Below are positions 20,315-32,625 of a stretch of 64,000 nt of DNA, in pieces. The number at the start of each line of letters is the position of its first letter. The first letter of the stretch is position 1. The position numbers and the translations under genes are program-made. Source of the DNA: Tolypeutes matacus (lineage: Eukaryota; Chordata; Mammalia; Cingulata; Chlamyphoridae); assembly GCA_026826555.1 (NCBI GenBank), contig JAKSZT010053928.1, positions 2,734,691 to 2,798,690 on the forward strand, in the 5' to 3' direction. The notes beneath the pieces were generated by a model. That model worked only from the letters and a program-made list of their open reading frames with translations. It ran no database searches and had not been told where the DNA came from.

Positions 20315-23300
20315 GTGTCTGAAGCAAGGTAGAACTACTTGTATTGCCATTTCAATGCCAGGATGGCCAACTCAATTCCAAGGGCTCAGATTTCATGTTC
20401 CCTTAGTAGTGGATATGTTGAAGGGATGGTAGGGATATGCATGTATTCTAAAAAAGATATGCAGTGCAGAGAAGGAAGGAAATATTCCCTGGAACTAAAG
20501 GATCTGGACTTGGAATGACCTCTGAAAGGAGAGAGAAGAGACTTCATGATCTCTATGAGAAAGAGGAAGAGACTTCTTTCTTTCATGCTGTTTGGTGGCA
20601 ATTTGAGGAATCCCAAAATAGGGTCTAAAAGATTAGCTCAATCACCAGTGTTTTAAAGCTTATTCCTGCTCTGTTAAAGGCCAGAAAGAAGTTTTTTTCT
20701 CATGCAACACCCAAAGCCTTCAGAGTGTTTCTCCCCTCCATCCTATACCCTCACAGCCCCTCCTCACCCCTTCATCACAGGCAATTTGCTTATCCCCAGG
20801 ATGGCTTCCTGACCTGCTTGGGCTGTTGATCATTATTGTAAGTCCTATTGCCCTTTGAATCTCACAGCTTTTTGGAAAGTTAAGGCACTAGCAGAGGCAT
20901 AGTCTGGGAGGAGGTCATATGCCCATGCTCCCTATGCCCCCTCCCTAAATTTCCACCAATTCCATTTTTAGGATTCTTTTCTAACCCACAAAACCACTCC
21001 CTTTTCCCACTCTAATACAGTGCAGCCGAAGCAAATGCCAAGGTTTCCAAGAGGCAATACAGCGAATGTGCTGAATCATTTGCTGGTGAATTCCACCACC
21101 CTCAGTTTTTTTCTGGGTCCCCAACTGCATTTGCCAGGTGTTTGCTGCGTCTTAGCTCCAAGACTATTCTGGCAATTGGAGTTCAGTGCCTTAGAACTGT
21201 TCAGAATCTAGTCCAGCCCCTCATCTGGTAATCTCTAGCTCGTCACTCCCATGTGGTTCTGGATGGAGGTGGGCACCAAAAACCAGATTCAATGGTAGCT
21301 TCTTGCTTGGTGGTGGGCAAGGGCAAGAAAGTTTCAACAAGTGTCTATGAATTAGTATAGGAGGTTTAAGGACAGGAGACAAGATCGTTATTCTGTTAAT
21401 GTAATCATTTTCAAGCTTTTGGTTTTTTAAATAGCTGTCTGGTTCTCATGTCTGTTGGTCTATCCAAAAAGAATATGGTACGGTAAAGCTTTAATTTAGC
21501 GTCTGCGATCTTCTGTTTTATGCACTGAATGTAAATGAAACCAAGTTCAAAGATTCTATACTCTATATTCTGCAAGGTTATTCCTTGTTTTATGAATTGA
21601 GAGAAAATTAGTTTTAATCTAATTTTTGGAGGTAGGGACCAATATTGATTGATGAGGCACTATTCATTGTTTTATTTTAAGCTCACACATTTGGTTAAGA
21701 ATATTTGATTTGTCCCATGGATGAAATGATTGCACATAAGCAGTATTTGGAAGGTTAACCACAAACTGTAGGAATGTATAGAGAATAACCCTGGCTTACT
21801 TCAATAAACTCTCATTTATCAACTGAAATTGATAATAATAAATAACATTTATAATTATAGAGAATATATATACATAATATAAATACACATGCATATTTAT
21901 TATTCTTAGGGGAGTTTCTTTGTATTTTTTCATCAAATTCCAAGAGTAGCTCGGATTTGGTAAATTGGTGTTCACTTTTCCCATGTGTTTTCATTTTTTG
22001 AACTTTGGTTTGTTTCTTTTCCTCACTCCCATCCCAGTCTTTGAATTCTAGATGAGAAACCCTAACATTGTTTGGTCTGTAACCACATAGAAACTCCTCT
22101 AACCCCTTGGCCATTCTGAAGAAAACTACAAATACTTCTTGCATGTCTTTTGTTTCATTGTTCTTTGTTACTCTCATTGAGCCATCCTGAGGTTTTGTTT
22201 GTTCTTTTTCCTCCTTTCCTGCTCCCAGTACTTTAAAAGTACAATCAGATCTTTGCTGAAGTTAAAATACATCATTTTTTTTTCACTGCCCAAGTGGTAC
22301 TGATCATTTCATATTTTTGTGCTGCTTACATGTTTCTCTATTTTTCCTCCATAAGGATTAACTTTCATGGTTCTTAAACTTCTTAAGTCTTTATGATATT
22401 GCTTTGTCTCCTCCTTTAAAAAACAATCTAGTGCCCTCTGACTGCTGATGGCTTGACTTGTGATGGTTTTGCTTTACAGAAATGCACAATACCGAAGCAT
22501 TTTTGAATAGTGTATGAAATCCATGTCCAGATTTTAAAAACGAATAAATTTGCTAGCCACAAACCTGTAAGCATCTACTTTGTTTATTCTGTCCTGCAGC
22601 TGAGGACCATTCCTGGCTTAGTTTGGAGCCACAGGAGAAAATAACATTTTGAATGCAAAAACTGTATGTCATTTGGAACTGAGCTGCTTTCACACATTTC
22701 AGGTACAAAAGTGCAAAAAGATGAGAGCCTGGCATCGGTATAATTGCCGAAGACAGGATTGTTGAGCTGGTTAAAGACTGAGGCTCCTAATAATCTGCAG
22801 CTAACCTAATGCCCTCATTTGTTTCTACCTGGATTTATTTTTTCCTCCTGGTAACTAAAGCCATTTTCATAATGTGCAGTGACACTTGTAACCCATATAT
22901 TCCTATGTTAAATCTGAATCTATCCAGGTACTCCTTAACAGCAGAAAAAAATAAATATATACTGGTAGTGTTTAAATAAGTTTCAGGCAATCAGATCTTT
23001 GCCTGAAAATAAAATTGTTGTCCTTCCGGTTTAGCAATATTTGTGAAAGTAGATCCAAAATAATAATTAAAGTCTTGAATTTCTCCAATTCATCCCCTTG
23101 AATACATTCTGTAGAACTACTTAGCAGTAGAATCTCTAAAGCCAGCCATATTATATTCAGAAAAAGCTTCTCTCCTCCCCCAAGTCTCCTCCTTTTTCTC
23201 TGGGAAGAAATTTTTAGGGAGAAGTTGGGAGGATCTTGATGGTTATTGCAGTAGAAACAGTTTGTCTTGTCCATTAAAGAAGGGGCCAAGCTGTTCAGAG

Positions 23301-25375
23301 CCTCCTTCAAGGCTGGAATGCTCCAGTTTCTCACGAGGCATGGACCAGGAAGACAACTCTTCTAAAGAGACATGCTGAATGGTTGAGAACTGTTGCTTCA
23401 TCTTGGAGAAAAGAGAACTAGAGTCTCCAAAAAATCTGAGTCTATTATTTCTTCTTTTTTTTTTCTAGATAAAGAAGCTGGAAGTCACTGTGGAAAGAGT
23501 ATTTGTTGTTCCATTTTTATTTTTCCTTTAATAAGTATGATACTCTGGGGAAATTGTTCAAGAACAATTTATGCTTAACCCTTCACCCTCAGATGCTGCC
23601 AGCTGCCAGGATCAGGTTTAGCTTAGTTTCTCAGCTCCAGAAATGATGTTTAGGCAAGTCAGAGCTACAAGAAGCAGTTTCAACCATTGCACTTAAGTTC
23701 TGCCTTCATGAATTTGGTAGGTTCAGTAAAATTGGAGCAGGAATTGGGCTGCTTGAAGCTGGCACCTCCTTTTCATTTAGCCCGATTTCCCAGTAGGAGG
23801 ACAGGGGTTCAGCATGGAACTACATGGGGTAGTTGTTTACTTTCATTCACGTTTCATTAACTTCTTTGAGTCATGTCCAGCATCTGTTACCACATTTTGT
23901 GCCTGTTACAGGCACCTGAGGTACAAACTTGATAAAGATTTCATTTTGCTTACGGGCCTGAGTGGCTCAGGACTATGGTATTCAAAACTCCCTGGCCTTC
24001 TTCCAGAAGTTTGCTTCATGACCTGCACAGCAATATGAAAAGAGTGCCCAGAAGAACAAATCCTTCATTTCGTACAACTGTGTCAGGCCTTTTGTTCGCT
24101 TTTGCATTTCTGTCACAGTGAATACCAGTGGTTGGCAGATCTTCCCAGGTGGGGGGTCCAAGTAGAATCCCACGTGATTGACAGAGGACCATGTAGGGTC
24201 ACTCAGGTCGGACTTGACATACGATCAGGTGAAAATTCAGCTCCAGAAACTTGGAGAAGACCCCAGCTCCGGAAACCATTTTTTTACAGAAAAATTTAAC
24301 TTTCTAAATGGCTTAAACACATGTTTTTAATCCTTGTGAAATGTCTTTTCTTTCTGGAAAAGCCATGCTTCAAAAAATGAAGAAAATGATAAATATTTGG
24401 CAAAACAATCTTGTCTACAAATGTCCCTGAGTAAAAGCAAATGAAAACTGACTTACTACCAGGCTGGGCTCTGTTCTATACCTGCATTTTGTTTTTCTTT
24501 CTTCTCTCTTTATTGTGCATAGAACAGTTTCCCTAGTATGAATTCTTAATTAAATACTTAACAGCATGTAATGGTGTAGGTTGGGTGACGTTAGGGTGTG
24601 CTTTATTGCAGTTGCCTAGCATGCGTATTTTTACTCTGTGGTGGTGTCTTAAAGCACATGGAGTGCTCCCTTCCACCCAGAGACCAGAAGTCCATGTCAC
24701 AGAGAAGCTCTCAAGCCCAGGTGTCTCAGAGAGCCAACCTCTTGTGGTGCCAGCACAACAGTCCCTGATGTGTCCTAATTCAACTGCTTCCCTTCGGGCT
24801 GAGTTCCTTTTTTCTTAGTGGAGAAATCATACTTTTGCTCTGCCATTCCTGTTAAAAAGCCTGATTTGTCTGTATGGAGAGTGGGGTTGGAGAATAGAAG
24901 AGCAGTCTATCAGCAGGTAGCGTGAAAGAGGGTGGATTACTGGCACAGGGAAATTGCCATTGAACAAGCATGAGTCACAGAGTAGCCAGCTGAGCTTGAG
25001 AAGGACTTTGTAGCTTTATGTGTGTGCTGATAAGATACGCTGGGGTGGTGAGAGTGTCAAAGGATGAAATATCAAGGATCTTTGGCTGGCCCAGGGAATT
25101 GAAAAGCAGGTCTTAGAGATTGAAAGCTGGTTTGTTCAAAGGTGAGTTGGCACTTGCACAGGGATTCTCCTCTGTGCAAGGTGGGTCACTGCAGTGGTAG
25201 AACTAGAGATACGTGTGGAGAAGAAATTAGGGGTCTAGCCCAGGCTACAGATCCAAGGTGGAAGGTCCAGGCATGAGTGAATGTACCAAGTGGAACTCTT
25301 GGTGACTTTTTGCCAAAAAATCTAGAGCTGTGGTTCTTGAACCTATTTAGGTTTGACAATGTGATGAATGTGTGC
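20315..25375. other. Long non-repetitive stretch, no gene seen
   Basis: About 5 kb in which I recognise no gene, exon or named repeat. Several frames of 60-121 codons are open (for example the minus strand over 21812-22177 and 22972-23334), but they lack recognisable domains and start in AT-rich sequence. The relative absence of young insertions compared with 12-15 kb is the only remarkable property. Confidence 0.4.
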
Positions 25376-25384
25376 TAGGGACTC

Positions 25385-25605
25385 TCACTCTCAACCTTAG
25401 CACTAATGACATTCTGAACCAGTTAGTTCTTTGTTAACCTGAGGGACTGTCTTGTGCATTGTCGGATGTTTATCAACATCCGGGCCTCTACTCACAAGAT
25501 GCCAGTGGCACCTCCATTATATTCTCTTCTCCCAGGTCTCCAGGCATTGTCAAGTGTCCCCGAGGCGAGCGCAAAATCAACCTCAATTTGAGAAATATAT
25601 ATAAA
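25385..25605 (-). repeat. MER20 hAT-type DNA transposon
   Basis: Plus-strand blocks 'ctcaaccttagcactaatga', 'ttgtgcattgtcggatgttt', 'catccgggcctctactcaca', 'gatgccagtggcacctcc' and 'tcaatttgagaaat' match an antisense MER20. MER20 is a short non-autonomous hAT-Charlie element. In placental mammals some copies have been reported as gene-regulatory sequence, but nothing here shows that for this copy. Confidence 0.8.
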
Positions 25606-25754
25606 TTTATCTGAAACTCCCTAGGGTTGGAGGATTTCTGACTCTTGAAAGCTATTTGTGATCCTCCCTAGGGCTAGTAATATTAAAGTATCTCTAGTAC
25701 ACGAACATCATCACTTCCTGCTCTGGCTTCTCAGAGACAGTGAATAACTATGGT

Positions 25755-25975
25755 CATAGAATCATGGATTCAAGAGTCACATGGGACCCCACTTACTCCA
25801 CCAACTTTCTGCAACGTATGGGAGAATTTTTCTCCATTTAAACAATGAGGCAACTGAGGTTCAGAAAATTTAAATTGCTTACCTGTGGTCACACTAAAAT
25901 TGTTTACCTATGATGTTGTAGAGTACAAGAACCCATATTTTCTGTCTCCTGGGACAAATCCATCTTTGTCCAGTG
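25755..25975 (-). repeat. MIR/MIR3-like fragment
   Basis: The plus strand contains 'aacaatgaggcaactgaggt', 'tcagaaaatttaaattgct' and 'acctgtggtcacactaa', the reverse complement of the MIR core. Diverged and edges uncertain. Confidence 0.5.
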
Positions 25976-25979
25976 GTGC

Positions 25980-27060
25980 TGGGCTACCAGCCATGAAATT
26001 TAGGTGAATAGTCACTGTGGCTGATAAATACATCATTACACTGTGCTGCCTCTTTCTTCCATCTTCTTCTTCCCTCATATAAACCTGAGAAGCATTTGTC
26101 TTGCCACTATTTGGAAAGTGCCATTAGTTTTCTGGATGGTAGGTAGATTAGGCATATTTTAGGGGTGACTTCTTGCCATTCCCCTTTCTCTGAGAATGCA
26201 TGGCCTCTTCCATGGGACTCTGCTCTTCACTCTATCTACAAGAATGAACACTGACCAGCAGGGAAAGGACCTCTCCCCAATTTAGTTGATGATCTATAAC
26301 TTGCAGCCTGAATCAAAAGGATAAGCCATGCCAAAAGCATTGCTCCCCCAGAATGTGAACGTAGATATACAGAAGAAGAGAGGGGAGTTGCGGCTGAGTC
26401 ACAATAATGACAAAATCATAAGGCCACGATCTGCCACTGAGGTCTCCAAAGCTTCCTGGAACCCTGGATCAGTCTTCAGACTCAGCTGCGGGGAGGACCC
26501 ACCTTGTTAGAGTTCCTGCATTTAGTCTAACTAGAAATGCCCCTTAAGTCCCCCGTAATAAACACCCATTATACTCACCTAGCTTGAGCAGAACCCTAAT
26601 AGGACCAGTGGGCCCTCTGATGGGACTGCCCTTCTATCAGATACTCCATACACAGAGATGAATGGAATTTTGAATTATAAGGACTGTCTGGTTTGTAATA
26701 CTCGAAGGCAGCATTTCCTACAGGAAAGCTGACATTGTTTGTTGTTAGTGCGTTGTCTGTGGGACTTGTGTGCATGTGTCTTCTTAACTTACATCTAGAT
26801 TTATTTCTACAATTATTTCTAATCTAGAACGGTGTTCTAGGGTCATTTTGTGCTAAGGTCTTCTCTTTGGTTGAGCCTAAAATCCGTGTTGCCCTGTGTG
26901 GAGCTGAATTGACCACATAGTAAATGCTTTTACTGTTTACACAAATGTTTTGTGTTAATGGAGCTATTTCCTCAAAAATTGTGTTTTTATTTACCTGGGA
27001 TGTTGCTGGCTTCTCTTCAAGGAAATGGATGCTATATAGCAGTGTTGGACTGTCTCCTTA
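25980..27060. other. Non-repetitive stretch, no gene seen
   Basis: No recognisable gene or repeat. A 60-codon frame at 26328-26510 is open but not recognisable. Confidence 0.4.
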
Positions 27061-27064
27061 GGGG

Positions 27065-27235
27065 GCATTTTGGAAATCTGTGAGGTCAATTTTGATTGAC
27101 ACAATGATTGGGGCACTCTATTGGCATTTGTGAGCAGGGGGCAGGGATCCTAGACCTTCTGCACATTGAAGATTTGTGCCATGATCCACATGAATTTTGT
27201 ATGTTTCACAAATTTATAATTATCTGATATTTGAG
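27065..27235. repeat. Possible MER20-related element
   Basis: 'gggggcattttggaaatctg', 'tggggcactctattggcatt', 'ggggcagggatcctagacct' and 'tctgcacattgaagatttgt' loosely follow the MER20 plan in the opposite direction to the copy at 25.4 kb. The match is weak. Confidence 0.35.
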
Positions 27236-27473
27236 CCTAATTCTTTTTAACACATAAATACAAAATAGTTTTCCTTGATTTTAATGGTCACTGAAATCTC
27301 CAGGAATGCAGCTATCGTTTAATAAAGGGAAAATTAGTTTTTGTTTAATTTGGAAATTTGCCAATAACTCTTCATTTCAGAAAATCATGTTTAAAATCAG
27401 ATGATGACTACTGATTGCTATGATGCAATATAGATATACTAGTCTACATTTGGAGTAGTTATATTCATTATGA

Positions 27474-27570
27474 TTCTGTGTGTGTGCATGTGACTATATA
27501 TACGTGTATGCATGTATGCATGTGTGTACATAAACACACTATATATATACACACATATATATATTAGGTT
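27474..27570. repeat. TG/ATGC/TA alternating purine-pyrimidine tract
   Basis: A run of alternating purine-pyrimidine dinucleotides: tgtgtgtgcatgtg, then gtatgcatgtatgcatg, then tatatatacacacatata. It is a compound dinucleotide microsatellite with Z-DNA and cruciform potential. Confidence 0.75.
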
Positions 27571-27571
27571 T

Positions 27572-28370
27572 GGACTTTAGTGGAAGCATCACTATTCCAA
27601 ATAGGTCTCCAACTTATATAATTGTCTCAAATCACAAAGAAACATGAAGGTTTTTATCCCAGAGTAATATATTTTAATGAGATTTTATCACCTTTAGCTA
27701 TGTGGTCCTCTGTGAATGTACCTTTCTCTCTAGGGAATATGAACACTTGCATAATTCTTTACTTGAAGCCAGACCTTAAGCTTCAGCCACATGAGACAAC
27801 ATTGCAGGCCACTCTGCATGCTGAACAATGAGGACAAGAGTTTCATTAGCTCAATAAGAGGAAACTTCTCTTTATCTTTCCTGTTTCTCCCCCACCCTTC
27901 CCTCTTGGCTCTCTCCTGTTTGATACAAGCATCCTTTCCCATTTTCCATTCCCATCGTAGAGCAGGTGATCTGCTCAAGAGAAATATCAGAATTATAAGG
28001 ACAGGTTCCCACAACTCTTATTTTTCTTAGCATTATCCTCCTCTTAAATGTTCCTTAGGTTATTTTTTCTCACTTAAAGCTGCTTAAATTTATGATTTTC
28101 CATCCTCTTCGCCATTGTTTTCAGAGGAGCAGAAGTTCTTGGACTCCGGAGCATAAGGAACTCTGCATTTGCCTAGAGTACCATCAATCCTTTCTTTATA
28201 TGAGTTTTTATTCCTACTTTCAGTGCCCTTGTCACTGGCATTATTAACTTCTTCTCCTAGACTTATATCAGTCTATGATTTACATGAAAAAATATTCAAA
28301 TAAAATGACTTTTACCTGAAAATTGAATTGAACTTTTATTTCTTAGCTATTCCTCTAGAAAGAATAGGAA
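27572..28370. other. Non-repetitive stretch, no gene seen
   Basis: The frames at 27622-28030 (both strands) have no recognisable domain. Nothing else is seen. Confidence 0.4.
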
Positions 28371-28374
28371 TAGC

Positions 28375-28558
28375 TCACTTTATTGAGTACTTACTATATG
28401 TCTGATACTATTTTAAGTTTTTATGTGTATTGTTTCATTTAATCCTCATAAATAACCTTGGGAAGTAGACACTATTATTATCCCCATTTTGTAGATGAGG
28501 AAGCTTGAAAAGGTTAAGTAACTTGCCCACAAATTCACAATTAGTAAGTGCCCTTCTA
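28375..28558 (-). repeat. MIR SINE
   Basis: 'tattgagtacttactatatg', 'taatcctcataaataacctt', 'tattatccccattttgtaga' and 'ttaagtaacttgcccacaa' are the reverse complement of MIR in the right order. Confidence 0.88.
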
Positions 28559-28559
28559 T

Positions 28560-29160
28560 GCTCATTAAAGGCAAGTCATTTAATACCCTAAATAGAAAAA
28601 AAAAGCCCAGGGAAAAATAAATTGAGAAAGTATCAGAGTAAATCCATCACCAAGACATTCCATCAGAGTTGCAGTTGTGATAGGCCTAGCTTTTCCCTAA
28701 ATATTGGCTTGCAATCACATTCTCATTACTCATATCTAAACTATATATAGCAACAATATGTCATCTAGAGAAGAATGACTATAAGAGGTGATGCTAGCAG
28801 ATTTCAGTGTATGTGTCTGTTTTCACTTTGGCTGTTGTCCTATTTAATTGGTAAATTATTTCTAATCAGAGAACTGAAAAGAATAAGTTTAAAAAGCAAG
28901 CTACTTAGGTCTCTGAACCTAGATATCTGTTTACAAACATATGACCTTTGCTTCCCCTATATTTAGGGCTGGATGTGACTATATTTTGATACTAACAAGA
29001 CCAATGCAATGACTTTAAATTTTTTCATATAAGTTGTTTGTTTCTCTATGCCTTTACTACAGATTATGCCCTTAATCTTGGTCTTGAACCATTGATCTTG
29101 AGAGGGACCAGGGAAGAAGGCAAGTTCATTGCTTCTACTGAACAAGATATATAAATGTTG
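28560..29160. other. Non-repetitive stretch, no gene seen
   Basis: AT-rich DNA without a recognisable feature. Confidence 0.35.
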
Positions 29161-29164
29161 GACA

Positions 29165-29640
29165 CTGAGTAGATAGATTGTTGATTGGAACTCAGCATCC
29201 CACTGCCTTTCTATTCCTTCATATTTCTGGGACTGGAATCCTGCTCACTACATTTCCAAGTCCCCTTTGCTAGCTGGCCCTGTTAAGTTCTACCAGTGAG
29301 AGGCTCTCAGATGAGATTAAAAGATGGGAAGAAGGCAGAAGGTGTTCTGCTTTAGGAAGCAATGTCCCTAGAAATGTGGTTTTGTGGTTCTCTGCTTGCA
29401 GCAGCAGCAGTCCATGGTCTGGGTGAGTTCATGGGCTCTGGGTAACACAACTTTTCCCCTCTGACTCTGCAGTTTTTGCATTTTCTTGTAGTTACAAATC
29501 TTTGGATAACCCTTTACCTTTTCTCATTTTCTCTTCCAGCTCCTACAGTGATTTTATAATCAATTCCCTGTATAAAATTCCACCCCCATTCAAAATGCTG
29601 CAGCTTCTATTGCATTGGTGTTACTGCATCAAGTTTTTCA
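29165..29640 (+). repeat. Possible old LTR or LINE-derived repeat (unclassified)
   Basis: Blocks such as 'cccctttgctagctggccct', 'ctaccagtgagaggctctc' and 'agcagtccatggtctgggt' recall a common mammalian interspersed repeat, but I cannot name it with confidence or fix its edges. Confidence 0.3.
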
Positions 29641-29644
29641 GAAG

Positions 29645-30330
29645 GAGAGAAAGGAGATAGAGATGTAAGTTAAAAACCCCGTAGTCCTGAATTTGAATCA
29701 AAATTGACAGCCTAAGCTCATGAAGTATTTTATCTTAAAACAAACAAACAAACACATATTTCCACCAAAAAGGCCTAGAAACAAAGACCAGCCCATTTAA
29801 AAAGAGCACTGTTAGTGCACAGATTGTGGTCTCCAAATATTCCCCACTTTAAAGAACCAGGGCTTCTTGGAGAATTGACTGATTCTAGGCATGGGACAGG
29901 AAAAGTAAAATATGATCCTAGAATATCTTGACATATCATATATATCATATCACAAAGCAAGAGAGCTATCAAAGACCACCACTTGTGCTGAGTCAAAATG
30001 ATTCAGAGCCAACTTGAAGAAGTTTCCATTGGCTATATAGAAGTCAACTGGAACATCAGTGAGAGTAATAACTGTTATGGATTGAAGCATATAAAATATG
30101 CTTATATAGATGAGATGATAATAATACTTCAAAAACAGGAAACATCATTGAATATCTTTGGAGTATGCTAAAGAACCAACTCATTATTTTGGAAAAAATT
30201 AAATATAGGTGATGAATAAATTCATTTATCCTGTCTTTCTTGTATGAACTGTATCTCACAGTAACCAAATAATTGATATGGGAGATTCCACTTCGTAAAA
30301 GGATCCCAGCTAATAAAAAAAGGAAGGATA
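29645..30330. other. AT-rich stretch, partly unclassified
   Basis: Includes an (AAAC)n patch at about 29736-29753. A 99-codon minus-strand frame at 30056-30355 is hydrophobic from A/T composition and is not recognisable. Confidence 0.35.
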
Positions 30331-30334
30331 GAAT

Positions 30335-31085
30335 TAGAATATCACCATTTTGCAATGCCTAATAAACTAAGGGATCCAGGCAGTGCTCATCAATGGCTGC
30401 TAACATCACAAAAAAAAGACAGTATGCTGAAATACGCAATTCCATCTATAACATGTTCTTGCCAAAAAATTTAACCTGAATCTAATAATTCCACTAGAAC
30501 TAACTACCAAATTACAAAGGTCACAGGAAAATGCTAAACAGCAACAGGGACTGCAGTTAGCAAAACCCAGACTGCGAGTTGTGACAAATAAATTGTAAGA
30601 AGAAAGAAAAAGAAGTGGAGGGATTTATATAAATTGTAAACGTAAATAAATTTATAGAGATGAGATTAGGTTAGCAGATATGTATGGCAGGAGAATGCTA
30701 GAGGGATTGAGAGGTAACTGCTAAGGGGTGAGGGGTTTTTCTTTTTTGGAGTAATGAAAATGCTCATATATATATTTTCTATCCGGTTGCCTCATCGTCT
30801 TTTTGTTGTGTTGCTTTGCCACGCGGGGGTCTGAGCCTCTCTGCACTGCGCAGGTCTGGGATGCCTTTTTCTTTTCTTTTTTTTTTTTTTTTTACCAGGA
30901 GGTCCCGGGGATAGAACCAGGTCCTCCATATGGTAAATGGGAGCTCAATTGCTTGAGCCACAGCTGCTTCCCAAAATGCTGTAATATTGATTGCAGTGAT
31001 GAATGCAAAATTCTGTGATTATACCAAAAGCCATTGTATATATCCTTTAGGTGTTTTGTATGGTATGTGAATATGTCTTAACGAA
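30335..31085 (+). mobile_element. L1M 3' end, sense, interrupted by a SINE
   Basis: The blocks 'ggtaactgctaaggggtgag', 'ttggagtaatgaaaatgct' and, beyond the SINE, 'gtgatgaatgcaaaattctg', 'taccaaaagccattgtata' and 'tgtatggtatgtgaatatgt' are the 3' UTR of an old L1M element. The DAS-SINE at 30765-30972 splits it. The upstream part, left of about 30540, is uncertain. Confidence 0.65.
30757..30980 (-). mobile_element. DAS-type SINE with divergent body, short target duplication
   Basis: The antisense element at about 30765-30972 is flanked by aaaatgct at 30757-30764 and 30973-30980. The right end is the tRNA-like head (plus-strand accaggaggtcccggg, gagctcaattgcttgagcca). The head is separated from the remaining left part by a T-rich run at 30869-30893. 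The B box is degenerate (minus strand ggttctatccc), so internal promoter activity is doubtful. It is inserted in an L1M 3' UTR. Confidence 0.8.
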
Positions 31086-31089
31086 ATTG

Positions 31090-31407
31090 CTTAAAGAAAG
31101 AAGTGCAGTAGAGACTATAGTAGAGGCTATAGATTAAAAGAGTCTTGAGAAACATATCAACTGATTGTAATGCAAAACCTTATTTGGATCCTGAAGAAAA
31201 CAAAATCATGAGAAATTCAGACATATTTGAACTCTGACTATGTAACTAGTAATATAAGAACTTATTATTAGTTTTCTTCTGGTTCAGTAATGATTTTGTC
31301 GTTATGTTTTAAGAAGAAGAGTCTTTATCTTTTACAGATACATATAAAATATTTTTTGATGAATAATGTCTGGAATTTGCTTCAAAATAATCCAGAGAAG
31401 GGGAATT
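31090..31407. other. AT-rich stretch, no gene seen
   Basis: No recognisable repeat or coding sequence. It contains a short direct repeat (gagactatagtag / gaggctatagatt near 31111-31135). Confidence 0.35.
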
Positions 31408-31556
31408 GATGGTGTGGCAGTTTGAGTCTTTTGTGGACCCCAGAGAATCCTGTTCTTAAAACCAGTCCATTCCTGTGTGTCTAAACTTATTGTAGATGGG
31501 AAATTTTGGTTAAATTACTTCAGTTAAGGGCCTTTCATTAGACTGCAGTCTAATAC

Positions 31557-31873
31557 CCAGGGTGGGTATTTCTTTCCTTTATTTTTAAAGGAGCTTTAGA
31601 TTACTTAAATGTTACATCGAAATATAGGGGGTTCCCATATCCCCCACCCCACACCTCCCACACTTTCCTCCATTAACAACATCTTTCATTAGCCTGGTAC
31701 ATTTGTTACAATTGATGAATACATATTGGAGCATTGCTGCTAAGCATGGTATATGTTTTACATTATGATATACACTTTGTACCATACAATTTTATAGGTT
31801 TTGACAAAATGTGTAATGGCTTGTTTCAGTCATTGCAATGTCATGCAGAACAATCCTAACATCCAGGGTGGGT
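31557..31873 (-). mobile_element. 5'-truncated L1-tailed retroposon copy inside the LTR, 11-bp target duplication
   Basis: The insert at 31568-31862 is antisense: a T-rich left edge (the A-tail), then the reverse complement of the L1-like 3' tail, then part of the body. ccagggtgggt flanks it at 31557-31567 and 31863-31873. Its sequence matches the 3' end of the long retroposon at 50.69-52.28 kb (for example aatgtcatgcagaacaatcc here against that copy's ggaattgtcctgagtgacaa in reverse). Poly(A), 5' truncation and duplication show mobilisation by L1 machinery. It is younger than the LTR. Confidence 0.78.
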
Positions 31874-31925
31874 CTTAATACTCTTACTGGAGTCCTTTAT
31901 AAACAGAGGAATGAAAATCTGCAGA

Positions 31926-31939
31926 TAAAAATAAATAAG

Positions 31940-31970
<31 letters not shown>

Positions 31971-31975
31971 ATTAA
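31926..31975. repeat. (AAAT)n microsatellite in the LTR
   Basis: About twelve AAAT/AAGT units between LTR sequences 'aaaatctgcagat' and 'gttgcagagacagagg'. It appears to be an expansion within the LTR rather than the tail of a separate insert. Confidence 0.85.
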
Positions 31976-32314
31976 AAAAAAGTTGCAGAGACAGAGGAAG
32001 ACCCAGAATCTGAGAGATAAGGCCCAGGAGTCAGAGGCTGGTGTCAACAGAGCATAGAAGCTGTGAGGAAGCTACTTTAGCCAGAAGCTGAAAGCAATGG
32101 GACCTGGAGGAGAGGGAAAGATGAGCAGGTGCTGTTATGTGCTTGATCGCCCACAGCTGCAGCTCAGGAAGAAAGCATCTCTGATGATTCCTTGATTTGG
32201 ACACTTTCACGGCCTCAGAACTATAAGCTTTTAACCAAATAAATTCCCATTGGAAAAGACAATCCATGTCTGGTATATTTCTCCCAGCAGCTTTTAACAA
32301 ACTAAAACAGATGG

Positions 32315-32625
32315 GGATAGAGATGAATCAAAATTGGCTGTAAGCTGATAATTGTTGAAGCTAGGTGACCGGTGTATGGAGGTTTATTATACGGCTCTCT
32401 CTACCTTTGCATATGTAGATTTTCTATCATGAAAGGGAGAAAAGTTGGGGATATCTAAGTAGAAGATCTTTTCAGTCCCCTAGTTTCAGGAAATTGAAAG
32501 CTTTCAATTTTCAGAAATTGAGTCCTACTATGAATTCCTTGGACATTTCCAGGTATGGAGACAATACGTCAGAACTAACTTTGTGCTCTTCAGCTTGAAA
32601 GGTATGAAGAGGTAGAAGTTCAAGA
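32315..32625. other. Short non-repetitive spacer
   Basis: Spacer between two solitary LTRs, with no feature recognised. A near-palindrome occurs at 32497-32523 (gaaagctttcaattttcag). Confidence 0.35.

Larger units (their letters stand above)
31408..32314 (+). mobile_element. Solitary LTR (ERVL/MaLR-like) with perfect 5-bp target duplication, interrupted
   Basis: The LTR is 31413-32309, starting TGTGGCAGTTTG and ending CTAAAACA, with gatgg on each side (31408-31412 and 32310-32314). A 5-bp duplication and TG...CA ends are hallmarks of ERVL-class integration. The 3' part has an AATAAA near 32239. Its first eight bases match the solo LTR at 5677. It is interrupted by a retroposon fragment (31568-31862) and an (AAAT)n tract (31926-31972). 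No internal retroviral genes are present. Confidence 0.8.
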
